From Parachlamydiaceae bacterium (lineage in GTDB: Bacteria; Chlamydiota; Chlamydiia; Chlamydiales; Parachlamydiaceae): a stretch of 48,509 bases of DNA. The DNA lies in contig JANWJE010000135.1 in the NCBI GenBank assembly GCA_025451995.1, forward strand, positions 1 to 48,509. The letters run 5' to 3'. This document shows positions 15,959 to 24,049 of this stretch, piece by piece (within the stretch, counting starts at the first letter, position 1; each line of letters starts with the position of its first letter). A program made the translations under genes and the position numbers. Under the pieces are notes generated by a model. It saw nothing but the letters and a program-made list of their open reading frames with translations, ran no database searches and was not told where the DNA came from.

Positions 15959-15965
15959 AAATAAT

Positions 15966-16295
15966 TTAGGTAATGATAGTGAATCCGTGTTGACCATATT
16001 CTGGTCGAAGATAGTGATTCCCACTTCTTAGATGCACAAGAGTGGCGTGAAGTCTCTCTTCTATAGTTAATTTAATAGCTTCTTGTTTAGAAATCCAAAT
16101 TGATTTCTTATCTCTAAGAATCAAATATTCGATTATCACTCCATTTTTCTTGTGAACTCCAGAAATATATTCTTTTTCAATAAAATCTTCGTTGCCTATT
16201 TCCCAATCTTCATTTTTCTCAATAGCTTTCCAGTATCGTTCGAATTCTTGATCCGAAAGTGAACTGATTTTACGATTTGAATCCAGATTGCTCAT
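15966..16295 (-). CDS. DUF3892-like protein, 109 aa
   Basis: The start at 16295 is chosen because its ATGA overlaps the stop of a 49-codon gene upstream. The C-terminal half, YISGVHKKNGVIIEYLILRD, KSIWISKQEAIKLT and LHATLVHLRSGNHYL, has the DUF3892 pattern (I-G----G-I-E-----------W-SK-EAI). The family is small, of unknown function, and seen in phage and toxin contexts. The N-terminal 40 residues are polar and unknown. Confidence 0.5.
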   Translation of the reverse strand: MSNLDSNRKISSLSDQEFERYWKAIEKNEDWEIGNEDFIEKEYISGVHKKNGVIIEYLILRDKKSIWISKQEAIKLTIEERLHATLVHLRSGNHYLRPEYGQHGFTIIT

Positions 16296-16441
16296 TTTTG
16301 CAATTTTTGGGCCATGACCTGGATCATCTTTGACATATCTTTGTCGCCAGCCAAACGACACCCGCTTTTTGCTCTCACAAAAACCATAATTTCTTCCATC
16401 AATTGAAGAACTTTTCTTAATCGTTGAATACTAAATCGCAT
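16292..16441 (-). CDS. Small hypothetical protein, 49 aa
   Basis: ATG at 16441, TGA at 16292, overlapping the next start by ATGA. The product is basic and amphipathic (MRFSIQRLRKVLQLMEEI then VFVRAKSGCRL and SKMIQVMAQKLQK). Support comes from the ATGA coupling and from sensible composition; no family recognised. It heads the operon with the DUF3892-like protein and the lipoprotein. Confidence 0.45.
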   Translation of the reverse strand: MRFSIQRLRKVLQLMEEIMVFVRAKSGCRLAGDKDMSKMIQVMAQKLQK

Positions 16442-16598
16442 TAATAAAGCGATCAAAAATCACTGATCTTCACTATATTCTGCAGGGAAACCAATACTTT
16501 TATAAATAAGTTCAAGTTCAATTGTGCCTGCATTATTTTATTCCACAGTTAGATAAAGAATATATAGTCGATTTAGACCATGGAAAAAAACAGGAAAA

Positions 16599-16696
16599 CA
16601 TAGGCGCAATACAATCAAAGGTTTTAAAGATCATTGATTGTGTTGGTTTGCACTAATTTATTCCAGCTTTTTCGAGTAGGGTGCATAAAATTTGCA
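16599..16696 (+). repeat. Element arm repeat, copy 3 (diverged)
   Basis: About 98 bases align over their full length with 14433-14530, including the CAATCAA/TTGATTG palindrome and TTTGC...CCAG. The divergence implies an older integration or a related element. The surrounding 16442-16726 has no gene. Confidence 0.65.
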
Positions 16697-16726
16697 GTGA
16701 TCCACCCCTTTAACAAAACCTAATTT

Positions 16727-17686
16727 TTAATCAAATGAATTTGCTTCGGCGTTAATAAGGAGATTAAATATGTCCCAATTTTGCATAGAGTATGCAGTAT
16801 CAATGGGGGTTTTACCTTCAGCACCAATTTTCTTTAAACTTGCCCCCGCGGCCAATAAAAGTTTAACCCCATCAATATTATTAACTTCAATCGCTGAGAT
16901 TAATGGAGTGTTATTGAAATCATCTATAAGATCAACATCTGCACCATAGGCAATAAGCAGAGAAACAACATCATTTAATTGATGCTTAGCTGAATAGGTT
17001 AAGGGAGAGAAACCACCATAAATAATATTAGGATAGAAAGAATGGACATGTTTTTTAAAAACAATATTAATCATTGCTCCGGCATCTAGCAGGGCTTTCA
17101 AAAAGTCACATTGATTTGCAAGATACTCAGCTGATTCGGGACGATTTTCAATAAAATTTTCCCAATTTTGATAGTAAATAATCGAAGCAAACAATGGATT
17201 ATTTTGAAAATATATAGAGTCTTTGGGGAAATGATCAACTTTTGCACCAAAATATAATAAGAAATCGAATAAATCCTTATTTCCGGCAAATATTGCATTA
17301 GCTAATGCCGAGCCATTTGAAGATTCTGTTAATACACCCCTTGATTTAAGAATACTAACTATATTAATTATATTTTCTTTGTAATCGATGGAATTCGGCA
17401 TACCAAAATAAGATGTTAACAATGAATTTTGCAAATAGTCGAGCTTTTGTAATTCACTATCTGTAACAGACTTAGATAAAATTAAAAATTTGTCAACATC
17501 TGCTTTATTTAATGCTATCCCTATAGGATTTTGCCACCATATATGAAAAGGGCCGTGAAAAGGGCCGAGCCTTCGATCTTTCGATGAAAAGGGCCGGGCC
17601 TTCGATCTTTCGATTTGTGAAAAGAGACGGGAAAAATAAATTGAAGGCAAATCAACCGGAAAAGCCACAGGACCGACAACTTCCAA
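16727..17686 (-). CDS. Ankyrin-repeat protein, 319 aa
   Basis: From about residue 110 on, ankyrin-type repeats can be read: GSALANAIFAGNKDLFDFLL with YFGAKVD, a degenerate middle unit ending LLDAGAMIN, GFSPLTYSAKHQLNDVVSLL with AYGADVDLID, NTPLISAIEVNNIDGVKLLL with AAGASLKKIG, and KTPIDTAYSMQNWDIFNLLI. Ankyrin proteins mediate protein binding and are frequent secreted effectors in amoeba symbionts; secretion is not shown by the sequence. The N-terminus (residues 1-50) reads through a 29-bp tandem repeat and may not be authentic: the real start could be further in. Confidence 0.7.
   Translation of the reverse strand: MEVVGPVAFPVDLPSIYFSRLFSQIERSKARPFSSKDRRLGPFHGPFHIWWQNPIGIALNKADVDKFLILSKSVTDSELQKLDYLQNSLLTSYFGMPNSIDYKENIINIVSILKSRGVLTESSNGSALANAIFAGNKDLFDFLLYFGAKVDHFPKDSIYFQNNPLFASIIYYQNWENFIENRPESAEYLANQCDFLKALLDAGAMINIVFKKHVHSFYPNIIYGGFSPLTYSAKHQLNDVVSLLIAYGADVDLIDDFNNTPLISAIEVNNIDGVKLLLAAGASLKKIGAEGKTPIDTAYSMQNWDIFNLLINAEANSFD
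17544..17613. repeat. 29-bp tandem repeat (2.4 copies)
   Basis: TGAAAAGGGCCG (17544-17555) is a partial unit, followed by units 17556-17584 and 17585-17613 that differ at one base. The unit length is not a multiple of three, so a change in copy number would shift the frame of any protein start upstream of it, here the N-terminus of the ankyrin gene. Confidence 0.85.
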
Positions 17687-18039
17687 AATCTACAGTCTCC
17701 ATCTCATCCCATGTGAACTCGCCACATACAAGACGCTGTCCAAGTTGAACTTCAGGGGCGGTATGAGCCGTTTTGTCTGTATAATAGACCTCTTGCATAA
17801 TTCGCTTTGTTGGATAAAATGAAAGATTTTTTGATGAATTTATTGCCAAATTTTGAGAGCATATTGTGTTTAATATGGTCGAAAAATTTGGCAATAAAGA
17901 CGCCAAAAAGATTCATTTTAGCAAATAAATGGAATTATGCAAGAGGTCTAATATTTCCAAGAATTTGATAACAAGAGAAAAGCAGGCCTTTATTTGAAGC
18001 TTCTTCAAAGGTCATACCGAGATCTTTCTTTGCAGTCAT
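17652..18039 (-). pseudogene. Possible gene split by an AGACCTCTT element
   Basis: On the minus strand, 18039-17952 encodes about 29 residues that look real (MTAKKDLGMTFEEASNKGLL, FSCYQILG) and then enters the palindromic element. After the element, 17790-17652 encodes TDKTAHTAPEVQLGQRLV, CGEFTWDEMETVDFGSCRSC before a stop. The two parts may be pieces of one disrupted gene or of two. No family is certain. Confidence 0.3.
17795..17951. mobile_element. MITE-like element with AGACCTCTTGCATAATTC ends
   Basis: 157 bp with long inverted ends: left TAGACCTCTTGCATAATTC and right GAATTATGCAAGAGGTCTA, with imperfect pairing continuing about 25 bases inward (TTGG/CTAAAATGAA) and an inner stem ATTTATTGCCAAATTTT / AAAATTTGGCAATAAA. 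No coding capacity. Related to 30992-31047, and by the AGACCTCTT end to 40110-40196 and 47148-47171. Confidence 0.75.
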
Positions 18040-18197
18040 AAAAAAGAAGGAAGAAAAAAAAAGGAGCAAGCCTCAAAATGTGATAAGCACTCCCGAAAAC
18101 GGGATTTTAATGCTTGGTTATCGCAGTTCTGATGCCGCAGGATTAAAATCACTTCCTGCTACTTGAACACGAGGTCTTGCTCAAAAGTTTGATTTAT

Positions 18198-18279
18198 TGG
18201 GGGCGGTTGGACTCGAACCAACGGAGACCGAAGTCGAGGGATTTACAGTCCCTTGCAATTGCCACTATGCGACACCCCC
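18198..18279 (-). tRNA. tRNA-Tyr (anticodon GTA)
   Basis: Class II tRNA of 82 nt: acceptor GGGGGTG pairs with CGCCCCC, discriminator A, anticodon loop CTGTAAA, a long variable arm (CGACTTCGGTCTCCG) and T-loop GGTTCGAGTCC. CCA is not encoded. Its 3' half is duplicated at 3136 and 14346, so this is the attachment site of the integrated elements to its left, which join at the 3' end of the gene. Confidence 0.97.
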
Positions 18280-18294
18280 AAGATGGGATAAAAC

Positions 18295-18367
<73 letters not shown>

Positions 18368-18414
18368 GAATGAGAAAAGTTATATCAAAAAGATGCTTTT
18401 AATGACAAACATTT

Positions 18415-18735
18415 TTATTCTTGTTCGGGATTATCGCCCACGAAGTATTCTGAGGGGTTTGATGGAACAGGGGGTTTTTCTTCATGAGAATGAAGCGCAG
18501 ATCCAAAGGACCGTTCCATGAGAGTCGTATAATCAACCATAGGTTTTTGTTGCTTGGTTTGCTCTTGAGCAGGTCCTGTTACTTTATTCATTCCGCCTCC
18601 ACTGATCACTTTAGCTGTAAATTTTCTGCTTCCTAAGGGTTTTTTACTCTGTTGATCTTTAAGGAAACAACAACTTTTATATTTTTTTCCAGAGCCGCAA
18701 GGACACGGATCATTACGTCCGACTTTTTCAACCAT
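18415..18735 (-). CDS. SEC-C zinc-motif protein, 106 aa
   Basis: Residues 6-23 ([18 protein letters not shown]) are a complete SEC-C motif, the zinc-binding C-terminal element first known from SecA. The rest is low-complexity and probably disordered, rich in Pro, Gln and Ser. There is no SecA-like domain, so it is a stand-alone SEC-C protein; the role may be ribosome or SecB-type partner binding but is not known. It is divergently placed from the PP-loop gene. Confidence 0.8.
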   Translation of the reverse strand: MVEKVGRNDPCPCGSGKKYKSCCFLKDQQSKKPLGSRKFTAKVISGGGMNKVTGPAQEQTKQQKPMVDYTTLMERSFGSALHSHEEKPPVPSNPSEYFVGDNPEQE

Positions 18736-18820
18736 ATTGACACCACTTATTGATTTGATGTAAAATTTAATACTTTAATCGCAATTATAAGCAAAAATAA
18801 GAGTTTTTTTCCATTTTAAT

Positions 18821-19564
18821 ATGCAAAATATTTCAATTCCCCGTCCACCTTGGACATCCCTTGGCAAACGCCTTGAAAGCACTTTAAGAAAAGCATTGTT
18901 TGATTTTGAAATGCTCAATGGTATTCCTAAAGTGGCAATTGCATTAAGCGGGGGAAAAGATAGCTTGACTCTTCTTTTTTTATTACACGCCATCTCTGGA
19001 AGAGGATTTCCTAAATTAGATTTATCAGCGATCTATGTTTCCGGCGAATATTCTTGCGGAGCGGGTGTTAATGAATCCTATTTGAAAGCAATATGCAGTG
19101 AATTAAACGTTGAATTTATCACGTGCACCTCTAATCAAAAGCTAGAAACACTTGAATGCTATAGTTGTTCAAGGGAGAGAAGAAGGCTTATATTTAATGC
19201 TGCCAAAGAAGTTGGAGCCAAAACGATTGCTTTCGGGCATCATCGCGATGATCAAGCCCAGACAGTGCTCATGAATCTTCTTCACAAAAGCGAGTTTGCC
19301 GGAAATCTTCCCAAAATTTTCATGCATGAATATGATGTAACAATTATACGCCCTTTGATCTATATTGCCGAAGAAGACATTCGCACATTTGCACAGCAAC
19401 AGGGATTTGCTCGTATTATGTGCCGATGTCCAGTGGGCCAAAATTCGATGCGAAAAAAAACAGACCAGCTTTTAAGTGCAATCGAAGAGCTCTATCCAAA
19501 TGCTCGCGAAAACATAGCCAGGGCGGGTTTAATATATGGGTCTCAAAAGGCTTCAAAGGTTTAA
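18821..19564 (+). CDS. TtcA-like PP-loop tRNA 2-thiolation protein, 247 aa
   Basis: The PP-loop ATP pyrophosphatase motif SGGKDS is at residues 43-48. ECYSCSRERR supplies a CxxC, GHHRDDQAQT is the conserved histidine/aspartate segment of the family, and MCRCPVGQNSMR supplies the C-terminal cysteine pattern. These features fit the TtcA group, which thiolates C32 of certain tRNAs using an iron-sulfur cluster; the related TilS lacks the CxxC. E. coli TtcA is longer (about 310). ATG at 18821 leaves 85 bases to the divergent SEC-C gene. Its end overlaps the convergent coiled-coil gene by four bases. Confidence 0.8.
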   Translation: MQNISIPRPPWTSLGKRLESTLRKALFDFEMLNGIPKVAIALSGGKDSLTLLFLLHAISGRGFPKLDLSAIYVSGEYSCGAGVNESYLKAICSELNVEFITCTSNQKLETLECYSCSRERRRLIFNAAKEVGAKTIAFGHHRDDQAQTVLMNLLHKSEFAGNLPKIFMHEYDVTIIRPLIYIAEEDIRTFAQQQGFARIMCRCPVGQNSMRKKTDQLLSAIEELYPNARENIARAGLIYGSQKASKV

Positions 19565-20532
19565 ATCGTAAAATTTATTTTAGAAAAACAAACTGTTATC
19601 TCATTTTTCATCTCGTTTAATTTAGTCGTTAAAAACATTGGAAGCTTAAGTTTTTCAAATTCCGTTAAATGATCGGACAATCCCTCTAAGCGCGCCAACA
19701 GAAATTCTCTCTCACTTGCTTCGTCTTCACAAATATGGAGGATGTCTTCTTTAATTTGATTTAATTCTTTTTCCATAAATAGAACCTCGCCTTCTGCTTC
19801 TACATATGAAGACCAATCGCTTGTATCTTCCAATTGAACCACATCTTTCATCACGTGATCAATTCTTAGTAGTAATTGATCGAAGCATCCTTCTCTTTTT
19901 TCCTGTATTTTGGACATCCACTCGGAGGCTTGTTGCAAGGAAATGGGCTGTTTAATATCACTATAAAGTTGAATCAGTTCTTTTAAAGGCTCTTCCACAG
20001 AATTGGCCAATCGTGTTTCTATATTTTTGAAAAGTCCGGTTTCTTTAGGAAGCAACGATAGAGAGTGTGTTTGATACTCTTTAACGATTTGAATATCTTT
20101 TTCAATCAAATGAGCATATCTACGGGCAATTTTTTCTATAATTCTTTCGACAATCCCCTTTCTGTCATTCCATTTAACATCTAAGTAAAACCATATTTTT
20201 GCAATTTCTTCCCATTCCTTATCGGTAAAATTTTCTGCTGATAAAGTAATATTTTTTTTTAATTCCCTCGCTTCATTAAGTATTTCTTCCACAACATCTT
20301 CAGCAATTGGCACTATTTGTTTATCAAAATTTTTTAAACTGATTTTTTTTTCTTCTTCGAATTGATCAATAATTGCTGAAACTGTAAGCTTAATTTCATT
20401 CAATTCCTTTATTTTTGCTTCAAAACTTAAATTTGCGGGTTTTATAATTTTTTTGATTTGATCGTAGAGATGTTTAACAAGATCTCTTGGTATGTGTTGA
20501 GAGTTATTTTTAACTTTAAAATCCGATTCCAT
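19561..20532 (-). CDS. Coiled-coil hypothetical protein, 323 aa
   Basis: No family recognised. Almost entirely charged and helical, with heptad-like stretches at about residues 35-95, 100-150 and 270-300 (for example EFEKLKLPMFLTTKLNEMKN). No signal peptide or membrane segment, and only two cysteines. Conserved synteny between TtcA-like and SurE genes would be needed to suggest a role. It is transcribed away from surE and converges on the TtcA-like gene. Confidence 0.65.
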   Translation of the reverse strand: MESDFKVKNNSQHIPRDLVKHLYDQIKKIIKPANLSFEAKIKELNEIKLTVSAIIDQFEEEKKISLKNFDKQIVPIAEDVVEEILNEARELKKNITLSAENFTDKEWEEIAKIWFYLDVKWNDRKGIVERIIEKIARRYAHLIEKDIQIVKEYQTHSLSLLPKETGLFKNIETRLANSVEEPLKELIQLYSDIKQPISLQQASEWMSKIQEKREGCFDQLLLRIDHVMKDVVQLEDTSDWSSYVEAEGEVLFMEKELNQIKEDILHICEDEASEREFLLARLEGLSDHLTEFEKLKLPMFLTTKLNEMKNEITVCFSKINFTI

Positions 20533-20608
20533 AACGACTAAATTAAGTGTTCATAATTATGTTAACATATTAATGATAAATTTTTTATTAATGATAAATT
20601 AAAAATAT

Positions 20609-21475
20609 ATGAAAAATAGACCTTCAATACTCATTACTAACGACGATGGAATTCATGCACCTGGAATTAAGCATTTATGGAAAGCTCTTTCCACAATTGC
20701 AGATGTAATTGTGGTGGCTCCAGCGTATGAACAATCGGCCGTGGGGTTGTCCATCACTATTCGCCATCCATTAAAAATTGAGAAAGTGGAGTGGCATTTT
20801 GCTCCGAAAGCTAATCTTTGGTCAGTGAATGGGACGCCCGCCGATTGCGTGAAGCTTGCATTGACAGTGATTATGCAAACTAAGCCTGATTTGATTATTT
20901 CTGGCATCAATCGGGGGAGCAATGCCGGCAGAAATATACTATATAGCGGGACTGTTGCGGCAGTGATAGAAGGGACCTTGCATAATATTCAGGGGGTCGC
21001 ATTTTCAATTGCAGATTTTATCAATCCTGAATATGAAAAAGCAGAAAAATTGATCCCAAAGTTTATTGATTATATCTTGAATCATCCCCTGCCAACCGGT
21101 ACCTTTTTAAACGTCAACTTTCCAAAAGGGATGGCAAATCTATTTAATGGCATCCGTTTTGCAAAACAAGGATTGGAATATTGGGCTGAAAATCCTGAAG
21201 CGCGCGACCATCCTGCAGAAGGAAGCCCTTATTATTGGTTAGGTGCTAAAATCGCTCAATTTGATGAGCACCAAGATTGCGATATCCACCTTTTGAAAGA
21301 AGGCTTTGTTACCGCAGTCCCCATTCATATACAAGATTTAACTCATCATAAACACTTTGAAGAGCACCGAGTGGCATTTGAAAATATTGTGAACAAAGAA
21401 GCCGGGTCTTCTATCCGGTTTGAGGAAATTTATGATAGAGTAAATGAAGTCCCTTCTCCTGGCATTTTTCCATAA
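20609..21475 (+). CDS. surE: 5'/3'-nucleotidase SurE, 288 aa
   Basis: Begins SILITNDDGIHAPGI with the metal-binding NDDG; further family motifs are VAPAYEQSAVG, VNGTPADCV and SGINRGSNAGRNILYSGTVA. SurE removes phosphate from nucleoside monophosphates and short polyphosphates in the cytoplasm. Typical SurE proteins have 250-290 residues, so this is full length. Its last 65 bases overlap the convergent lipoprotein gene at 21411-21803. Confidence 0.95.
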   Translation: MKNRPSILITNDDGIHAPGIKHLWKALSTIADVIVVAPAYEQSAVGLSITIRHPLKIEKVEWHFAPKANLWSVNGTPADCVKLALTVIMQTKPDLIISGINRGSNAGRNILYSGTVAAVIEGTLHNIQGVAFSIADFINPEYEKAEKLIPKFIDYILNHPLPTGTFLNVNFPKGMANLFNGIRFAKQGLEYWAENPEARDHPAEGSPYYWLGAKIAQFDEHQDCDIHLLKEGFVTAVPIHIQDLTHHKHFEEHRVAFENIVNKEAGSSIRFEEIYDRVNEVPSPGIFP

Positions 21476-21803
21476 TTTGCCGCCCCCCCTCTATCTCATA
21501 AATGCGATTTAACTCCACTCTTAACTGATCGCTTAATTCATGATTTAATTGATTTTGCCCATTTTCTTTTTCACCATGTTTCTTTTGATACTCTTCTGCC
21601 TCAATCATAATCATTGCTAAACGATCAAAATAGCGTTGAAGTTTAGGACAAGCAGCTAATAATTGATCTCGTTTATGAATGCTTTTAAGTTCTTGAACGA
21701 GAGAGCGAATCACCCCTTCCCCTTCTTCTTGAAAATCATCTAGAGAACGGGGTCCGCAACTAATCAAAAAAATGAATAAAAAAAATGGGAATAGTGATTT
21801 CAT
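21411..21803 (-). CDS. Small lipoprotein, 130 aa
   Basis: Signal MKSLFPFFLFIFLISCGPRS with the lipid-modified Cys at position 16. The mature part is helical, acidic and coiled-coil-like (VRSL...EYQKKHGEKENGQNQ, LRVELNRIYEIEGGRQIM). No family recognised. The 3' end overlaps surE by 65 bases in the opposite direction, an unusually long convergent overlap. A palindromic element lies 26 bases upstream. Confidence 0.7.
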   Translation of the reverse strand: MKSLFPFFLFIFLISCGPRSLDDFQEEGEGVIRSLVQELKSIHKRDQLLAACPKLQRYFDRLAMIMIEAEEYQKKHGEKENGQNQLNHELSDQLRVELNRIYEIEGGRQIMEKCQEKGLHLLYHKFPQTG

Positions 21804-21829
21804 ATTAGTTATACCCCTTTCAAAACCTA

Positions 21830-21962
21830 CCCAATACCGTTCAATTAATATATCTTAATCTTAATCTTGATCTTTCTCCTCAAGTCTTTCATTCCGAATA
21901 AATAAAAACAAGATTAAGATTAAGATTAACAATAAGAAACCCGCTAAATGAACGGTATTGGG
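21830..21962. repeat. Nested palindromic element with CCCAATACCGTTCA ends
   Basis: CCCAATACCGTTCA at the left and TGAACGGTATTGGG at the right are exact complements. Inside, TTAATCTTAATCTTGATCT pairs with AAGATTAAGATTAAGATTAA. The 133-bp element has no coding capacity. ACCGTTCA resembles AACCGTTCAC, the end of the element at 37197-37339. The remaining gap up to tRNA-Val (21963-22163) holds no gene. Confidence 0.75.
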
Positions 21963-22163
21963 CACAGGCACAGGATTTTAATTTTAAAAGAGTTCTAATA
22001 TTGCCCAAGACTTGAGAAGGTGACTTCGAGTTTTTTTTGAGATCGGGCACGAGCATAGGTACAGGGAAATCCCCTAAGAACTAAACCCTTACAGTTTTTG
22101 CTCAATTTTACCTTGCCATAAATTAGCCACATCTATAAATTATAAGCTTATTTTGCAAGACAA

Positions 22164-22236
22164 GGGCGTATAGCTCAGTTGGTAGAGCTCCTGTCTTACA
22201 CACAGGCGGTCATAGGTTCGAGTCCTGTTGCGCCCA
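22164..22236 (+). tRNA. tRNA-Val (anticodon TAC)
   Basis: 73 nt: acceptor GGGCGTA with TGCGCCC, discriminator A; D-arm AGCTCAGTTGGTAGAGCT; anticodon stem-loop CCTGT-CTTACAC-ACAGG; T-loop GGTTCGAGTCC. TATAAA-like sequence about 25-30 bases upstream could be the promoter's -10 region. Confidence 0.97.
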
Positions 22237-22261
22237 ATATGAGGTAATTGCAAAATATATT

Positions 22262-22335
22262 GCGGGAGTAGTTCAATTGGTTAGAGCACCGGCTTGTCAC
22301 GCCGGAAGTTGCGGGTTCGAGCCCCGTCTCCCGCG
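22262..22335 (+). tRNA. tRNA-Asp (anticodon GTC)
   Basis: 74 nt: acceptor GCGGGAG with CTCCCGC, discriminator G as usual for Asp; anticodon stem-loop CCGGC-TTGTCAC-GCCGG; T-loop GGTTCGAGCCC. It follows tRNA-Val by 25 bases and lies 35 bases before the YitT-family gene, so the three may share a transcript. Confidence 0.97.
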
Positions 22336-22370
22336 ATCTCCCATATAGATCGCAGATCCAAGCAAATAAC

Positions 22371-23309
22371 ATGTATGCAACACCTCCCCCAAAAAGGTCT
22401 TTAATCAGTCGAATATTAACTTATTTCTGGATGTCTATAGGCGCATTTCTTTCAGCTTTTGCCCTAGAAATCTTTTTTATCCCAAATAAATTGATCGATG
22501 GTGGAGTTGTTGGTGTTGCAATGATTTTTGGCAATCTCTTTGGAAAGCAGCTCATTCCAATCTTATTGATTCTCTTTAACCTCCCCTTCTTGGCTTTAGC
22601 CTATCGCTCCATTGGAAAGGTATTTGTTATTCACATGATAGTAGCAAACTTTCTTTTCTCCTTCTCAATGCTATTTATTTCCTATTTTATCCCCTTTGAA
22701 TTTCACGGGGAAAGTTTGGAAGTTGTTGTTGTCGGAGGTGCAATTTTAGGAATTGGAATTGGTCTGATTATAAGAGAAGGCGGTTGTCTTGATGGGACTG
22801 AAATTTTAGGAATCATCATCAATCGAAGAGCCGGATTTACAGTGGGTCAAGTGGTCTTATTCTGTAACGTTTTTGTTTTTGGAGCAGCAGGCATTGTCTT
22901 TCAAGATTGGCACCCTCCACTTATGTCCTTAATTACCTATATTGTCGTCATTAAGATTATGGATTCCGTCATCGTTGGATTAGATGAGACAAAATCTGTT
23001 TTAATCATCTCTTCAAAGTCCAAAGCAATTGCCGATGCAATTATCCACGAACTTGGACTCGGTCTAACGATCATGTATGGACGTGGAGGATTTTCGGGCG
23101 ATGAGAGAGAAATTATCTACGTCATTGCTGAACGCTTACAACTCGCAGAGCTTAAAGATTTAATTTTGCGAGAAGATCCGCATGCTTTTATCGCAATTGA
23201 AAACTTACATGAAGTTGCCTACGGTAAATTTTCTCAACAGCCAAAAATGACAAGAGTAGAAAACATTTTTTCTAGTTTCTTGCAAAAACAAACTGAAAAA
23301 GAAACCTAG
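22371..23309 (+). CDS. YitT-family membrane protein with DUF2179 domain, 312 aa
   Basis: Several hydrophobic segments fill residues 12-205, including FFIPNKLIDGGVVGVAMIFG and LIIREGGCLDGTEILGIIIN, which are hallmark loops of the YitT/DUF161 family. Residues about 225-290 form the soluble DUF2179 domain (LTIMYGRGGFSGDEREIIYV, LILREDPHAFIAIENLHEV). Substrate is unknown. The protein has the family's usual size of 280-310 residues plus a short basic tail. It is followed after 35 bases by the LOG-family gene. Confidence 0.88.
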   Translation: MYATPPPKRSLISRILTYFWMSIGAFLSAFALEIFFIPNKLIDGGVVGVAMIFGNLFGKQLIPILLILFNLPFLALAYRSIGKVFVIHMIVANFLFSFSMLFISYFIPFEFHGESLEVVVVGGAILGIGIGLIIREGGCLDGTEILGIIINRRAGFTVGQVVLFCNVFVFGAAGIVFQDWHPPLMSLITYIVVIKIMDSVIVGLDETKSVLIISSKSKAIADAIIHELGLGLTIMYGRGGFSGDEREIIYVIAERLQLAELKDLILREDPHAFIAIENLHEVAYGKFSQQPKMTRVENIFSSFLQKQTEKET

Positions 23310-23344
23310 ACATCTTTCCTCTCTTACTTTATAAAAAGTCTTAT

Positions 23345-24034
23345 ATGTTTCAACAACCCAACGAACTCGATCACGAAAAAGAAATATTCAATCATGATGC
23401 ATGGAGGGTCTTCCGCATCGTCTCTGAATTTGTCGATGGATTTGAAACAATGACAAATTTGGGTCCTTCAGTTTCCATTTTTGGATCTGCCCGCTTGGCT
23501 CCAGATTCCATCTATTACAATTTAGCTGTCGATGTGGCACGTCATATTTCTTCAAAAGGTTTTGCCATTATTACTGGCGGGGGGCCCGGAATCATGGAGG
23601 CCGCTAATAAAGGAGCTCAAGAAGCGAGTGGCAGCTCATGCGGTTTAGTCATCGACCTTCCCTTTGAATCAGCATCAAATCGATTTATTGATCCTCGTTA
23701 TCACTTAAGTTTTAGATATTTTTTTGTTAGAAAAGTGATGTTCATTCGCTACGCTCAAGGATATGTCTTTCTCCCGGGAGGCTTTGGCACACTCGACGAA
23801 CTTTTCGAAGCCTTAACCCTTATTCAAACCAAAAAAATTAAAGCTTTTCCAATCTATCTTATGGGAAAAGACTATTGGGTTGAAATGTTGAAATGGATCG
23901 AACAAACAATGCTTTCTTATGGATGCATCTCTAAAGAGGACTTTAATATGTTCTTAGTCACCGATGATCCGGAAGAAGTTGCAAATGGCATTGAACGTCA
24001 CTACCAGCGCGATCGCGCAATGAAAAATTTCTAA
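23345..24034 (+). CDS. LOG-family nucleotide phosphoribohydrolase, 229 aa
   Basis: Rossmann-type LOG protein: SVSIFGSARL, then TGGGPGIMEAANKGAQEASG and the signature LPGGFGTLDELFEALTLIQT. These cover the nucleotide-binding PGGxGT and the catalytic glutamate. Family members hydrolyse the N-glycosidic bond of AMP or cytokinin monophosphates and were long annotated as lysine decarboxylases. Full length and intact. Located between the YitT gene and a small membrane protein on the same strand. Confidence 0.9.
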   Translation: MFQQPNELDHEKEIFNHDAWRVFRIVSEFVDGFETMTNLGPSVSIFGSARLAPDSIYYNLAVDVARHISSKGFAIITGGGPGIMEAANKGAQEASGSSCGLVIDLPFESASNRFIDPRYHLSFRYFFVRKVMFIRYAQGYVFLPGGFGTLDELFEALTLIQTKKIKAFPIYLMGKDYWVEMLKWIEQTMLSYGCISKEDFNMFLVTDDPEEVANGIERHYQRDRAMKNF

Positions 24035-24049
24035 CTAAGGTAACCATCT

